A stretch of DNA of 35,864 bases from an uncultured Planctomycetaceae bacterium. GTDB taxonomy: Bacteria; Planctomycetota; Planctomycetia; Planctomycetales; Planctomycetaceae. Shown here one piece after another: positions 1-7,608 of this stretch. The stretch spans positions 1 through 35,864 of the forward strand of contig CAIXQV010000296.1 of the NCBI GenBank assembly GCA_903921605.1, written 5' to 3'. The stretch's first letter is position 1. Each line of letters begins with the position of its first letter. The translations under genes and the position numbers were made by a program. Under the pieces are notes generated by a model that ran no database searches, was not told the DNA's origin, and saw nothing but the letters and a program-made list of their open reading frames with translations.

Positions 1-53
1 CGCGAGCCGTCCGGTGGGTGAAAATGTGTTGACGAATCACCGGACGGCTCGCG
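1..53. repeat. Perfect 16-bp inverted repeat (family E)
   Basis: Bases 1-16 (CGCGAGCCGTCCGGTG) are the exact reverse complement of bases 38-53, with a 21-base loop. The 11-mer AAATGTGTTGA lies in the loop (22-32) and again at 66-76, just past the stem. The structure sits just beyond the 3' end of the minus-strand gene at 81-1328. It could act as a terminator-like hairpin, but there is no clear U tract. The window edge cuts the left side, so the full element is unknown. Confidence 0.75.
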
Positions 54-80
54 CCGTGCCGCTGCAAATGTGTTGATTCC

Positions 81-1328
81 CTATCGGTTCACTCGATACG
101 GCGTCACATCAAGGTGAGGTTTCTGACCACTGACCATCTCGGCAATCAGCTTACCAGTGCCAGTGCCCATTGAGATTCCCAGCATGCTGTGCCCGGCGGC
201 GATCCAGACGTTATTGAATCGAGGCGATCGGTCAATGAACGGTATACCGTCCGCCGTCATTGGTCGCCAGCCGCACCATTCTTCCTCAACCGGTTCAGCC
301 GTTGGTTCGTGCAGATATTGAGCAGCGCCGGACCGCAGGTAGTTCAGACGATGTCGGTTCAGGGTAGAGTCGTAGCCGGTGAATTCCATCGTGCTGCCGA
401 CTCGGTAACCCGTGTCGAATGGCGTGATGGCAACGTGACACTCTTCGAGAATCATCGGATACTTCGGGCAGATTTTTGGTCGTGCCATCGTGATCGAATA
501 TCCCTTGCCCGGCTGAATCGGCAGTTTGATACCGACCGCTTCGTTCAACAGCGGAGTCCACGCACCGGTCGCCACGACGAATTCATCCGCTGAGATCGTC
601 TCGCCGTTTGTCGTCACTGCGGTTGCTCGATCACCGGTTGAGGCAAAACCTTTCATCGCGGTGTTTTCGAGAACCTTAACGCCCTGCCCTGTAATGATGC
701 GACGGACTTCGCTCATGAGTTTGCTGGGACGCAGGTGAGCATCGCAGCGGTACAGCCAGGCACCGGCGAGTCCGGGTTTCAAAGCAGGTTCAAGTTCGGT
801 CAGAGCTTTTCCGGCCAGAGGCTCAGCGGCCATGTCGAAATGTTGTTTCAGCCAGGCATCGACAGCGGTGTACTCATCGAATTCATGCTGATCACGAAAG
901 ACAAACAGCAGACCGTCCGTCTTCCATTCAACCTGCATGTTCTGTTGTTCGAAAACTTCGCGATACAGAGTCGCGGAAGACTGCAGCAGCGGATGGCAAG
1001 CCTGCCCTGCCTCCATCATGTTCTTTGAATTGCAGCGGAGAGCAAACTTCAGTAGCCACGGGGCCAGGCTGAACAGTTTCGTCGGTTCAATGCGAAGCGC
1101 GGTTTGACGGCTCAGCATTCCCTTGAGGGCTTTCGTGAGCTGACCGGGGCGAGCCAGCGGGATCACATGGCTGGGGCTCACATATCCGCAGTTGCCGTGA
1201 GAAGCGGCTTTGCCAAACTGAGCCTGTTCGATCAGCGTGACCTTTCGGCCTGTTTGAGCCAGATACCAGGCCGCAAATCCTCCGATGATACCTCCGCCAA
1301 TGATCACCGTATGTTTTTGAGAAGTCAT
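81..1328 (-). CDS. FAD-dependent D-amino-acid dehydrogenase (DadA / D-hydroxyproline dehydrogenase type)
   Basis: A 415-residue flavoprotein of the DAO/DadA family. A Rossmann FAD motif (VIIGGGIIGGFAAWYLA) sits at the N-terminus. The C-terminal signature GWRPMTADGIPFIDRS and the later AAGHSMLGISMGTGTGK segment are typical of DadA-like glycine/D-amino-acid oxidases. I chose the ATG at 1328 because it overlaps the stop of the upstream epimerase gene as ATGA and directly precedes the FAD motif; an upstream in-frame start at 1379 would add 17 residues lying inside that gene. Coupling to a 4-hydroxyproline epimerase suggests it oxidises cis-4-hydroxy-D-proline to the pyrroline carboxylate. That substrate is inferred from context, and D-proline or D-alanine are alternatives. 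The later pathway enzymes (deaminase, semialdehyde dehydrogenase) are not seen here. Confidence 0.9.
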   Translation of the reverse strand: MTSQKHTVIIGGGIIGGFAAWYLAQTGRKVTLIEQAQFGKAASHGNCGYVSPSHVIPLARPGQLTKALKGMLSRQTALRIEPTKLFSLAPWLLKFALRCNSKNMMEAGQACHPLLQSSATLYREVFEQQNMQVEWKTDGLLFVFRDQHEFDEYTAVDAWLKQHFDMAAEPLAGKALTELEPALKPGLAGAWLYRCDAHLRPSKLMSEVRRIITGQGVKVLENTAMKGFASTGDRATAVTTNGETISADEFVVATGAWTPLLNEAVGIKLPIQPGKGYSITMARPKICPKYPMILEECHVAITPFDTGYRVGSTMEFTGYDSTLNRHRLNYLRSGAAQYLHEPTAEPVEEEWCGWRPMTADGIPFIDRSPRFNNVWIAAGHSMLGISMGTGTGKLIAEMVSGQKPHLDVTPYRVNR

Positions 1329-2287
1329 GTTCGAATTCCCGCTCGAAACGGGTCCGTTGGTTGAAGAATCAGATTGCATTCGCCGGTCACCCAGGCGGAG
1401 CCGGTAATGGTAGGAATGATAACGGGGTCTGCTCCGGTCGGAACTGTTGAGTCGTCAGGTTGCCAGCTCCCCTCAAAAATGCTTCCGACGATACTTTCCT
1501 GGAACCATGTGGTATCAGACAGAAGTTTTCCATCGGCGGCCAGGCAAGCCAGTTTTGCGCTCGTTCCGGTACCGCATGGCGAACGATCATAGGCGCCGCC
1601 TGGGCACATGACGAAGTTCTGGCTGTTGGATTCCGAAGTTGAAGGAGGGCCGAAGAGTTCGATATGGTCAATCAGCCCACCGTTTGCTCCCGTGATGCCG
1701 TCTCGTTCGAGAGCCGCTCGAATCTGGAGTGTAAAGTCTGACAGCTCTTTCCAGCGAGAAAGACGCAGATCCTGACCGTGGTCACTGACCAGAAAGAACC
1801 AGTTCCCGCCCCAGGCGATGTCGCCGGTGACGGTGCCATGGCCGGGAACATTGACGGGAACAGCACTGCGATATCTCCAGGACGGCACGTTTCGCACGGA
1901 GACGCGGCAGTCGTCTTTGAGAGTCGCGGTCACGATACCGACGGGCGTTTCAATGCGATGGGAACCGGGGCCCAGTTTTTTCATCCACGCCAACGTTACC
2001 ATGAGCCCGATCGTCCCATGGCCACACATGTTCAGGTAGCCGGTGTTGTTGAAGAAAATGATTCCTGCCGCGCAGGTCGGGTCCGACGGCTCACACAACA
2101 AGCCGCCAACCAGGACATCGGATCCGCGGGGCTCATTAATGACGGCCGAGCGAACCTCATCGAAGCGATCGCGAAAGAGATTCAATCGCTCCGCCAGTGG
2201 TCCGCCTCCAAGGTCGGGACCACCCTCAACGATGATTCGGGTGGGTTCACCGCCAGTATGAGAATCAACAACACGAATCGTCTGCAC
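1325..2287 (-). CDS. 4-hydroxyproline 2-epimerase (proline racemase family)
   Basis: Proline racemase family enzyme that interconverts trans-4-hydroxy-L-proline and cis-4-hydroxy-D-proline. Both active-site cysteine motifs are present, MCGHGTIG and SPCGTGTSAK. The Cys/Cys pair indicates an epimerase or racemase rather than a Cys/Thr dehydratase. The frame is open to 2389, but the first 34 residues there look unlike the family. A GTG at 2287 starts VQTIRVVDSHTGGEPTR, the normal N-terminus, gives 320 residues and puts the cysteines at 88 and 238, as usual for the family. No strong ribosome binding site is visible, so the start remains uncertain. The stop codon overlaps the start of the dehydrogenase gene (ATGA), indicating one operon. 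Function confident; true proline racemase activity cannot be excluded. Confidence 0.88.
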   Translation of the reverse strand: MQTIRVVDSHTGGEPTRIIVEGGPDLGGGPLAERLNLFRDRFDEVRSAVINEPRGSDVLVGGLLCEPSDPTCAAGIIFFNNTGYLNMCGHGTIGLMVTLAWMKKLGPGSHRIETPVGIVTATLKDDCRVSVRNVPSWRYRSAVPVNVPGHGTVTGDIAWGGNWFFLVSDHGQDLRLSRWKELSDFTLQIRAALERDGITGANGGLIDHIELFGPPSTSESNSQNFVMCPGGAYDRSPCGTGTSAKLACLAADGKLLSDTTWFQESIVGSIFEGSWQPDDSTVPTGADPVIIPTITGSAWVTGECNLILQPTDPFRAGIRT

Positions 2288-2697
2288 AGGGGATCTCTGA
2301 AAAAGGAGAGTGATCGTCAGGACTGACACGGAATTGTCGCAAGGCCGGCTGCACAAGACATGCCCCTGAAATCCGGCTGTGATCAGCATTCATCAGCGAA
2401 GCAAAGCGAGATCCGCGGTTGTCATTGTGCGAGCGAACAAGGTCGTCGTCGAGGGTCTTGGGGGGCGATTCGCGAGTTTGCGACCAGCTGCGAAATGGCG
2501 GACTATGGTCGAAAGCCCCACTTTTTTGACTTTTAACTATTAATTCCGTTCCAGAGGACGATGAAAGATATTGTCAGCTTCACAGAAAACTCGCACAATC
2601 TTCATACAGAATTCACAAATGGCATTCTGACTGGTTGGCTCGGCACGATGTCGGCCTGGCCTTTTCGTTCTCGAAGTCTTATTCGGAGAACAGCCTT
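2288..2697. other. Divergent intergenic region
   Basis: Separates the minus-strand hydroxyproline operon from the plus-strand peptidase gene. Apart from the probably untranslated in-frame extension of the epimerase (to 2389) it holds no recognisable gene. Around 2530-2600 it is AT-richer than its surroundings, a plausible promoter zone for the peptidase. A 51-codon ORF at 2561-2716, preceded by AGAGGA, runs into the peptidase start and is treated as a doubtful leader ORF. Confidence 0.5.
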
Positions 2698-3624
2698 ATG
2701 CTCGACCTGGTCCTAAGCGCGTTCGGGATGTTGATCCTGTGTTTCGCGTTCTGCATGGCAGGAGCGTCGTTGCAGAAACGCGGTGGCGGAACTCTCACGT
2801 TTCTTGCCCTCGCAGTAGTCACCGGCGGTGGGGCTGCCTACATGCTGTGGATCTGGGATCGTCCGATCCTGGCAAGAATTCTTCCGTTCTCAAACGCGAT
2901 CATCCTCGGCAATTGGCTCCCTGTTGCGGCGGCCTTCTTTATCGGTGTCTGCCTGAAGACGGAAACGATTGCCTATCTTCGACGAGTGTTTTTTGCCACT
3001 GCTCTTGGTTGCCTCTGCGGCTTTTCCCTGATCAGTCCGCTGCTCGGCGATGCCCCGGAATGCGGGATCCTTGACCACTCCGGTCGTATCTTTGAGTTCC
3101 AGACAACCAAGCAAACTTGTTCCGCGGCCTGTGCTGCCGGATTATTGAGACTCCATGGTATCGACGCCACAGAGGAAGAGCTGGCCGCTCTTTGTTTAAC
3201 TCGCAATGGCACACACTGGCTGGGCGTTTTTCGAGGCCTGAAGATCAAGACGGCCGGAACAGAATGGGATGTCATTGTCGAAGAAGTGACTCCAAAGCAA
3301 CTAACCCGCAGCGAGAATCCTCCTGGAGTTCTGGCCCTCACATTCACGCCGGAAGCCGCCGAACACTCCATCGAGTCGGGTTTTGGGACAGAGGTGGGTC
3401 ACACTGTGGTGTGTCTCGGGACTTGTCAAAAGTCCAAAACTCTGGAAGTCTTTGATCCTTCACCGGACTACGGGTTTGAGTCGTGGAACGATCGAATCCT
3501 GGCGGACATTCAGACAGGAATCCTGTTGAGGCTGGTGTCTCGCAAGGGGACACCATCTCCGTTGCATGGGATTGATACGAATCGTCCGTCGACATGGAAC
3601 GATCGACGCATGGCCAGTCGATAA
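2698..3624 (+). CDS. Membrane-anchored C39-like cysteine peptidase
   Basis: A 308-residue protein with about four hydrophobic segments in its first 130 residues, followed by a peptidase C39-like domain. Visible catalytic candidates are Cys141 (QTTKQTCSAAC), His235 (GHTVVC) and Asp253 (VFDPSPDYG), in the order expected for a papain-like C39 fold. C39 domains usually cut at double-glycine leaders and are fused to ABC transporters; here there is no ATPase domain and none next door. I chose the ATG at 2698 because GGAG lies about 9 bases upstream and it begins directly with a hydrophobic segment; an upstream TTG at 2635 has no such support. The substrate is unknown; planctomycete genomes hold other stand-alone C39-like proteins. 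It may be a degenerate, non-proteolytic member. Confidence 0.75.
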   Translation: MLDLVLSAFGMLILCFAFCMAGASLQKRGGGTLTFLALAVVTGGGAAYMLWIWDRPILARILPFSNAIILGNWLPVAAAFFIGVCLKTETIAYLRRVFFATALGCLCGFSLISPLLGDAPECGILDHSGRIFEFQTTKQTCSAACAAGLLRLHGIDATEEELAALCLTRNGTHWLGVFRGLKIKTAGTEWDVIVEEVTPKQLTRSENPPGVLALTFTPEAAEHSIESGFGTEVGHTVVCLGTCQKSKTLEVFDPSPDYGFESWNDRILADIQTGILLRLVSRKGTPSPLHGIDTNRPSTWNDRRMASR

Positions 3625-3642
3625 TCAGTCTGCTGTTCGTGT

Positions 3643-4956
3643 CTATTGCCCGATGCAGTACAACATCTCCTGACGCTTCCCGTCTTTGTCGACGGCGATG
3701 CGTTGGTAAATACGATTGCCGCAGAAGACTGGCGTGGAGAAGACGCTCGTGCCCAGTTGATTGGTGCTGACGATCTCCAGTTTTTCTGTGGAGGCCTTGA
3801 AGACAAACGTCTGCCCTTCTTCGTTGCTCGCGTAGATCAGATCACCGACCATCACTGGCGAACTGCTGAAGGTCCCGTTCAATCGGCCCTTCCAGACTTC
3901 CTCACCCGTGTCGCTCTTCCAGCACATGGCAATGCCGGCATCCATCACCGCATACAAATAGCCGTTGCGAGTCAGCAGCGAAGGAACGTAGGATCGAGTT
4001 GGATTCTCCCAGACCAGCTTTCCCGAACCATCAGCGGCTACGGCCGAAACGTGATTCTTCGGATAGCCTCCGGTGGTGTAGATGTGCTTTCCGTCGGTGA
4101 CGGTTGTTGTCACACATTCGGTTGTGGCCCCTTCAACTTCCCAAAGAGTTTCCCCGGTCAGCGGATTGAAGCTGGTCACCAGATCGCAGCCGATCAGAAA
4201 CATTTGATCCTTGCCAGCCACGTTGAAAATCACCGGTGAAGAGTAGTTCGGTTTTGCCGGGCGGTCCCGCTTCCACACGATTTCGCCGGTCGCTCGATTC
4301 ATCGCCACGACGGCTCCACCACCTTTGTTGTCTGAGACACCAATTACAAGATCCTTGTACAGAAGTGGAGATGATCCGAAACCCTGGTGATTGATGTAGC
4401 TGGTCAGCTTCGTCTGCCAGATTTTTTCTCCGTTTCGATCGAGAGCCGTCATGAAGACGGAGTCACCATTCAGGAAGTTAACAAAGATGCGTTTACCATC
4501 GCAGGCGGCGGAAGCTGAAGCCATCGAGGACTTCTCGTTGTTCTTTATATCGAGGCCGCCTTCGTGTACGACCGTCTCCCAGATTTGCTTGCCGGTCTTG
4601 CGATCAAAGCAGAGCACAGATTGCAATTTGCGATCATGATCCGCTGCTGTCAGGACAACCTGATCACCCACGACGATCGGTGATCCATGACTACGGCCGG
4701 GAACCGGCGCACTCCAGATGATGTTCTCGGAGTCGCTCCACTTCACCGGAGGATTCTGATCAGCGCTGGCGATCCCATCGTGCTGCAGTCCTCGCCACCA
4801 CGGCCAGTCGGTCGGGGCTGTCTGAATCGGTTCTACTTCGGCAATAGCCCCGGCACCGTTCAAGGGCTCATTTGAAAGCCCCAGCGAACTACACATCAAG
4901 AGTGCGCCGAAGGAAGACAGTCGGACGAAAGCCTTTTGGAAAGTTGAGTGCAGCAC
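3643..4956 (-). CDS. Secreted PQQ-type beta-propeller repeat protein
   Basis: A 437-residue protein with an N-terminal hydrophobic signal segment (FGALLMCSSLGLS), then repeated PQQ-like blades such as GKQIWETVVHEGG, GEKIWQTKL, GEIVWKRDRP, GETLWEVEGA and GEEVWKGRL. It opens with the WPWWRGLQHDGIA segment common to planctomycete outer-membrane PQQ-repeat proteins related to BamB. Such proteins act as binding scaffolds or quinoprotein-like enzymes in the periplasm. No cytochrome motif and no lipobox are seen, and PQQ binding is not demonstrated. It is convergent with the C39-like gene (18-base gap) and divergent from the MFS transporter gene. A specific role cannot be assigned. Confidence 0.85.
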   Translation of the reverse strand: MLHSTFQKAFVRLSSFGALLMCSSLGLSNEPLNGAGAIAEVEPIQTAPTDWPWWRGLQHDGIASADQNPPVKWSDSENIIWSAPVPGRSHGSPIVVGDQVVLTAADHDRKLQSVLCFDRKTGKQIWETVVHEGGLDIKNNEKSSMASASAACDGKRIFVNFLNGDSVFMTALDRNGEKIWQTKLTSYINHQGFGSSPLLYKDLVIGVSDNKGGGAVVAMNRATGEIVWKRDRPAKPNYSSPVIFNVAGKDQMFLIGCDLVTSFNPLTGETLWEVEGATTECVTTTVTDGKHIYTTGGYPKNHVSAVAADGSGKLVWENPTRSYVPSLLTRNGYLYAVMDAGIAMCWKSDTGEEVWKGRLNGTFSSSPVMVGDLIYASNEEGQTFVFKASTEKLEIVSTNQLGTSVFSTPVFCGNRIYQRIAVDKDGKRQEMLYCIGQ

Positions 4957-5292
4957 AGCAACAGCCTCGCGAAGTAATGGAAGCAGAGAATCCGGAACCG
5001 CCAGTCTAGGCTGTCGCCCGCTTTTTCCAACTCTGGCTGAATATGCGATCCGGCATAAGCAGAATACTCCGTCGGTTGTGGAACCACAGGTTTGAATTCG
5101 GTGGACATGAATTTTCGAAATATTGTTTCGGTTTCGTGTCGACTGGTTGAGGCTCTATGCCGCGTTCGTGGTGTTTTTCGGGACGAATCGATTGATTCTC
5201 GAGCGACAGCGCGTTGAAGCGGTGCCACGAAACGACCATTATGCGCATCCCGCCGTTTTTCCTGCCTCCTCTGAGATCTCAGAAAGTGCCGC
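4957..5292. other. Divergent promoter region, no gene recognised
   Basis: About 336 bases between the start of the beta-propeller gene (minus) and the MFS gene (plus). Short ORFs here have no family features or good ribosome binding sites. A 12-bp palindrome, TGTGGAACCACA (5077-5088), could be an operator, but short palindromes of this size are common by chance. Confidence 0.4.
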
Positions 5293-6606
5293 ATGTCGAC
5301 TGCTCATAATCCCTTTGAATCCCCCGAGCTGCCGTCGCTGAAAGAGTCTCCCGCCCCGCGGTCGTCGACGTGGGTTTGGTGGATCAGCGGGCTGCTGCTG
5401 CTGGCGACCATGATCAATTACATGGATCGTCAGACTCTGGCAAATCTGAAGGTCAGAATTACGCGGGAGTTGTCGCTCAGTAATGAACTCTACGGGAATC
5501 TCGAATGGGGGTTCGGCTGGTCGTTTGCTGCAGGCTCTTTGTTCTTTGGATTTCTCTCCGATCGTATTTCCGTGCGTTTTCTCTATCCGGCAGTTCTGCT
5601 GGCATGGTCGATCATTGGAGTGCTCACGGGATTCTGCAGTGACTATAAATCGATGCTGGTCTGCCGAATTCTGCTGGGCTTTTTCGAAGCCGGTCATTGG
5701 CCTTGTGCGCTGCGGACCACCAAAATCGTACTCGACAGCAGCAAGCGTACGATGGGAAACAGTATCCTTCAAAGCGGCGGTGCAATTGGTGCCATTCTGA
5801 CGCCACCAGTGATCCTCATGATCGTCGGCAACAACGAAGCGGCCGGAGCCTGGCGATCACCGTTCATTATTATCGGATCACTCGGAGTTGTCTGGGCTCT
5901 GGCCTGGCTGTTCTCAACTCGAGCAGATGATTTGCCGGCGCCAAAAGTTGAAGAAGCCCATGACATGCCGAAGGACTCCGGCTTCTTGTGGGAATGCCTG
6001 ACCAACCGGAAGTTCTGGACGTTGGTTCCAGTTGTGATCTGTATCAATCTGACATGGCAGTTGATTCGAGCATGGTTGCCCGCGTTTCTGCAGGAAGGAC
6101 GCGGCGCCACAGAAAAGACCGCGTTGCTGTTTAACTCGGCCTATTACATCGCGGCGGATGCTGGCTGCATTGCTGCCGGGGCGATGACTCTGTGGATGGC
6201 AAAGAAAGGAATGAGTCCTCATCGATCACGAATGCTGGTCTTTGGCTTCTGCGCGGCTCTGACGGCCTTGACGACAGTGGCTTCCGTTCTGCCGCTTGGG
6301 CCTGGGCTTTATGTTGTGTTGCTGATTATCGCAGCGGGCTCACTCGGACTGTTCCCCTGCTATTACTCGATGTCGCAGGAAACCAGCGAACGACACATGG
6401 GAAAAACGGCCGGCCTGCTGGGAGCCTTGGCGTGGCTGGTTTCTTCACCGATGCAGTCGGTGTTCGGGAAAATCGTGGATCGGACGCATTCGTATGATGC
6501 AGGACTTGCCGTGGCCGGCATTGCACCGGTCGTTGCACTGGTGGCACTGCTCTTTCTGTGGCCGAGTGAGACTGTTGGCGATCGAGTGCAGAACACGGAG
6601 GGCTGA
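5293..6606 (+). CDS. MFS transporter, anion:cation symporter (ExuT-like) family
   Basis: A 437-residue inner-membrane protein with about 12 hydrophobic segments. The first helix ends with INYMDRQTLANL, the signature of the ACS/ExuT branch of the major facilitator superfamily, and the GFLSDRISVRFLYP loop is the motif A region between helices 2 and 3. Known relatives carry hexuronates, galactarate, glucarate or other organic anions. A sugar-acid substrate fits the mannonate dehydratase and lactonase elsewhere in the window, but this is inference. The ATG at 5293 follows a weak AGAAAG and directly precedes a hydrophilic N-tail. The last two codons and the TGA stop lie inside a dispersed repeat (6596-6624). 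Convergent with the sigma factor gene. Confidence 0.9.
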   Translation: MSTAHNPFESPELPSLKESPAPRSSTWVWWISGLLLLATMINYMDRQTLANLKVRITRELSLSNELYGNLEWGFGWSFAAGSLFFGFLSDRISVRFLYPAVLLAWSIIGVLTGFCSDYKSMLVCRILLGFFEAGHWPCALRTTKIVLDSSKRTMGNSILQSGGAIGAILTPPVILMIVGNNEAAGAWRSPFIIIGSLGVVWALAWLFSTRADDLPAPKVEEAHDMPKDSGFLWECLTNRKFWTLVPVVICINLTWQLIRAWLPAFLQEGRGATEKTALLFNSAYYIAADAGCIAAGAMTLWMAKKGMSPHRSRMLVFGFCAALTALTTVASVLPLGPGLYVVLLIIAAGSLGLFPCYYSMSQETSERHMGKTAGLLGALAWLVSSPMQSVFGKIVDRTHSYDAGLAVAGIAPVVALVALLFLWPSETVGDRVQNTEG

Positions 6607-6624
6607 CGCCCTGCCGCTCGCCGG
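6596..6624. repeat. Dispersed palindromic repeat, family A, single copy
   Basis: The 29-base unit beginning CGGAGGGCTGACGCCCTGCC matches units at 32307-32335, 34278-34307 and, inverted, 32232-32260, 34232-34261 and 35802-35831. It contains a short hairpin, AGGGC-TGAC-GCCCT in one orientation. Here it sits exactly between two convergent genes and contributes the stop codon of the MFS gene. The size and REP-like arrangement suggest a miniature palindromic element; no partner transposase is present in the window. Confidence 0.85.
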
Positions 6625-6625
6625 G

Positions 6626-7261
6626 TTAGGAACTCATTGAAGCATCATCACTGCCGAGTAGTTCGCGGAGGCGGCGAATGGCGCGGAGGTAGCGCATTCC
6701 GGCGGCTGGTGGAGATAATCCCAGAGCTTCTGCCACTTCGCTGTTGCCGAGATGTTCAAAGTGACGCATGACGACTATTTCGCGGTCGTTCTCTTCCAGT
6801 TGATCCAGAGCGACGAGAAAACGTTGCTCCATTTCTCTGCGAAGAGCGGCTGCCGCGGGTGTGAGTTCTGCATCTTTCAGCAGAGCTGCCAAGTCTGCGG
6901 CAGATTGTTCATCGTTGCCGAGGCCGCTCATGTTTTGCTCCCGATCCACCGAGCGGCGCTGGGCGGCTCGATGGCGTCGGTGCATATCAATGATGCGATC
7001 TTTGGCCAATTGGCGCAGCCAAAGATGGAACGGCATCACCGGATTTGCCAGATAGTCCTTCAGACGCTGAGACGCTTCCATCAGGACGTCCTGCACGACA
7101 TCGCTGGCATCGACGCGACGAGCCACGGCCTGATCGAGTCGCATCTGGATCATGCGCCGAACCGCCTCCCGATGCCGATCCATCAGGCGATTGACAGCCT
7201 GCGAATCACCATCGGTGACCCCTTTGAGAAGTTCCTGAGTCTGTTCACCTTCCGGCCACAT
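6626..7261 (-). CDS. ECF-family RNA polymerase sigma factor (planctomycete type)
   Basis: A 211-residue sigma-70-related protein without region 1 or 3. Region 2 spans about residues 20-100 (VDASDVVQDVLMEASQRL, then FHLWLRQLAKDRIIDMHRRH). Region 4 spans about 145-205 with the helix-turn-helix NSEVAEALGLSPPAAGMRYL. It would direct RNA polymerase to a specific promoter set. The ATG at 7261 has GGAG about 7 bases upstream. No anti-sigma factor gene is adjacent, so its regulation is not visible; the HATPase protein at 11047-11958 is the only anti-sigma-like gene in the window and is 4 kb away. The stop codon abuts a palindromic repeat. Confidence 0.92.
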   Translation of the reverse strand: MWPEGEQTQELLKGVTDGDSQAVNRLMDRHREAVRRMIQMRLDQAVARRVDASDVVQDVLMEASQRLKDYLANPVMPFHLWLRQLAKDRIIDMHRRHRAAQRRSVDREQNMSGLGNDEQSAADLAALLKDAELTPAAAALRREMEQRFLVALDQLEENDREIVVMRHFEHLGNSEVAEALGLSPPAAGMRYLRAIRRLRELLGSDDASMSS

Positions 7262-7608
7262 AAATTTCTCCGCCGGGTTGCGGGAAACAAGTTTTCCGCA
7301 GCCCGCTACTTTATGACATTTCTGTCGACGATTTCTTTATTGTTGATGCTCACGTCGTTCACGAGTTGCAGATCGCCAGCAACGTGAGCGATTCGTTCGA
7401 TATCAAGCCGAGAGACCAAACGAGTTAGGAGCAGTCCCGAAATAACTTCCGGCTCAAGAGAAGATACAACCGGTGTGCCTGCGTTCGCTGACGCTCACTT
7501 ATCGCACCCTACAGAAAAACGTTGGAATTTGTAGGGTGTGACAAGTTCGCCGCGGCGAACGCAGGCACACCATTCAAGGATACTATTTCGAACCAAACCC
7601 TTAGAGGC
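7262..7608. other. Intergenic region carrying an inverted repeat
   Basis: Lies upstream of the sigma factor gene and downstream of the aldose epimerase gene. The part at 7262-7470 probably holds the sigma gene promoter, though no clear boxes are identified. The remainder is occupied by the family C inverted repeat described separately. No credible ORF. Confidence 0.5.
7472..7571. repeat. Family C inverted repeat (two facing 41-base units)
   Basis: Unit one (7472-7512) starts GGTGTGCCTGCGTTCGC and ends CACCCTAC. The facing unit (7531-7571), read on the opposite strand, has the same 17-base start and 8-base end with 16 divergent bases between. They are separated by 18 bases. A single shorter relative lies at 20434-20465. 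The pattern of conserved ends with a variable middle differs from family A. Transcribed through, it would form a long hairpin. Confidence 0.8.

Noticed and set aside
5077..5088. Palindrome TGTGGAACCACA as an operator, with a partial match near 18250
   Set aside because: A shared 12-mer between two places in 36 kb is expected by chance, and the second site lacks the palindrome.
4896..5294. Minus-strand 132-codon frame before the MFS gene
   Set aside because: It overlaps the signal peptide of the beta-propeller gene in another frame and has no recognisable features.
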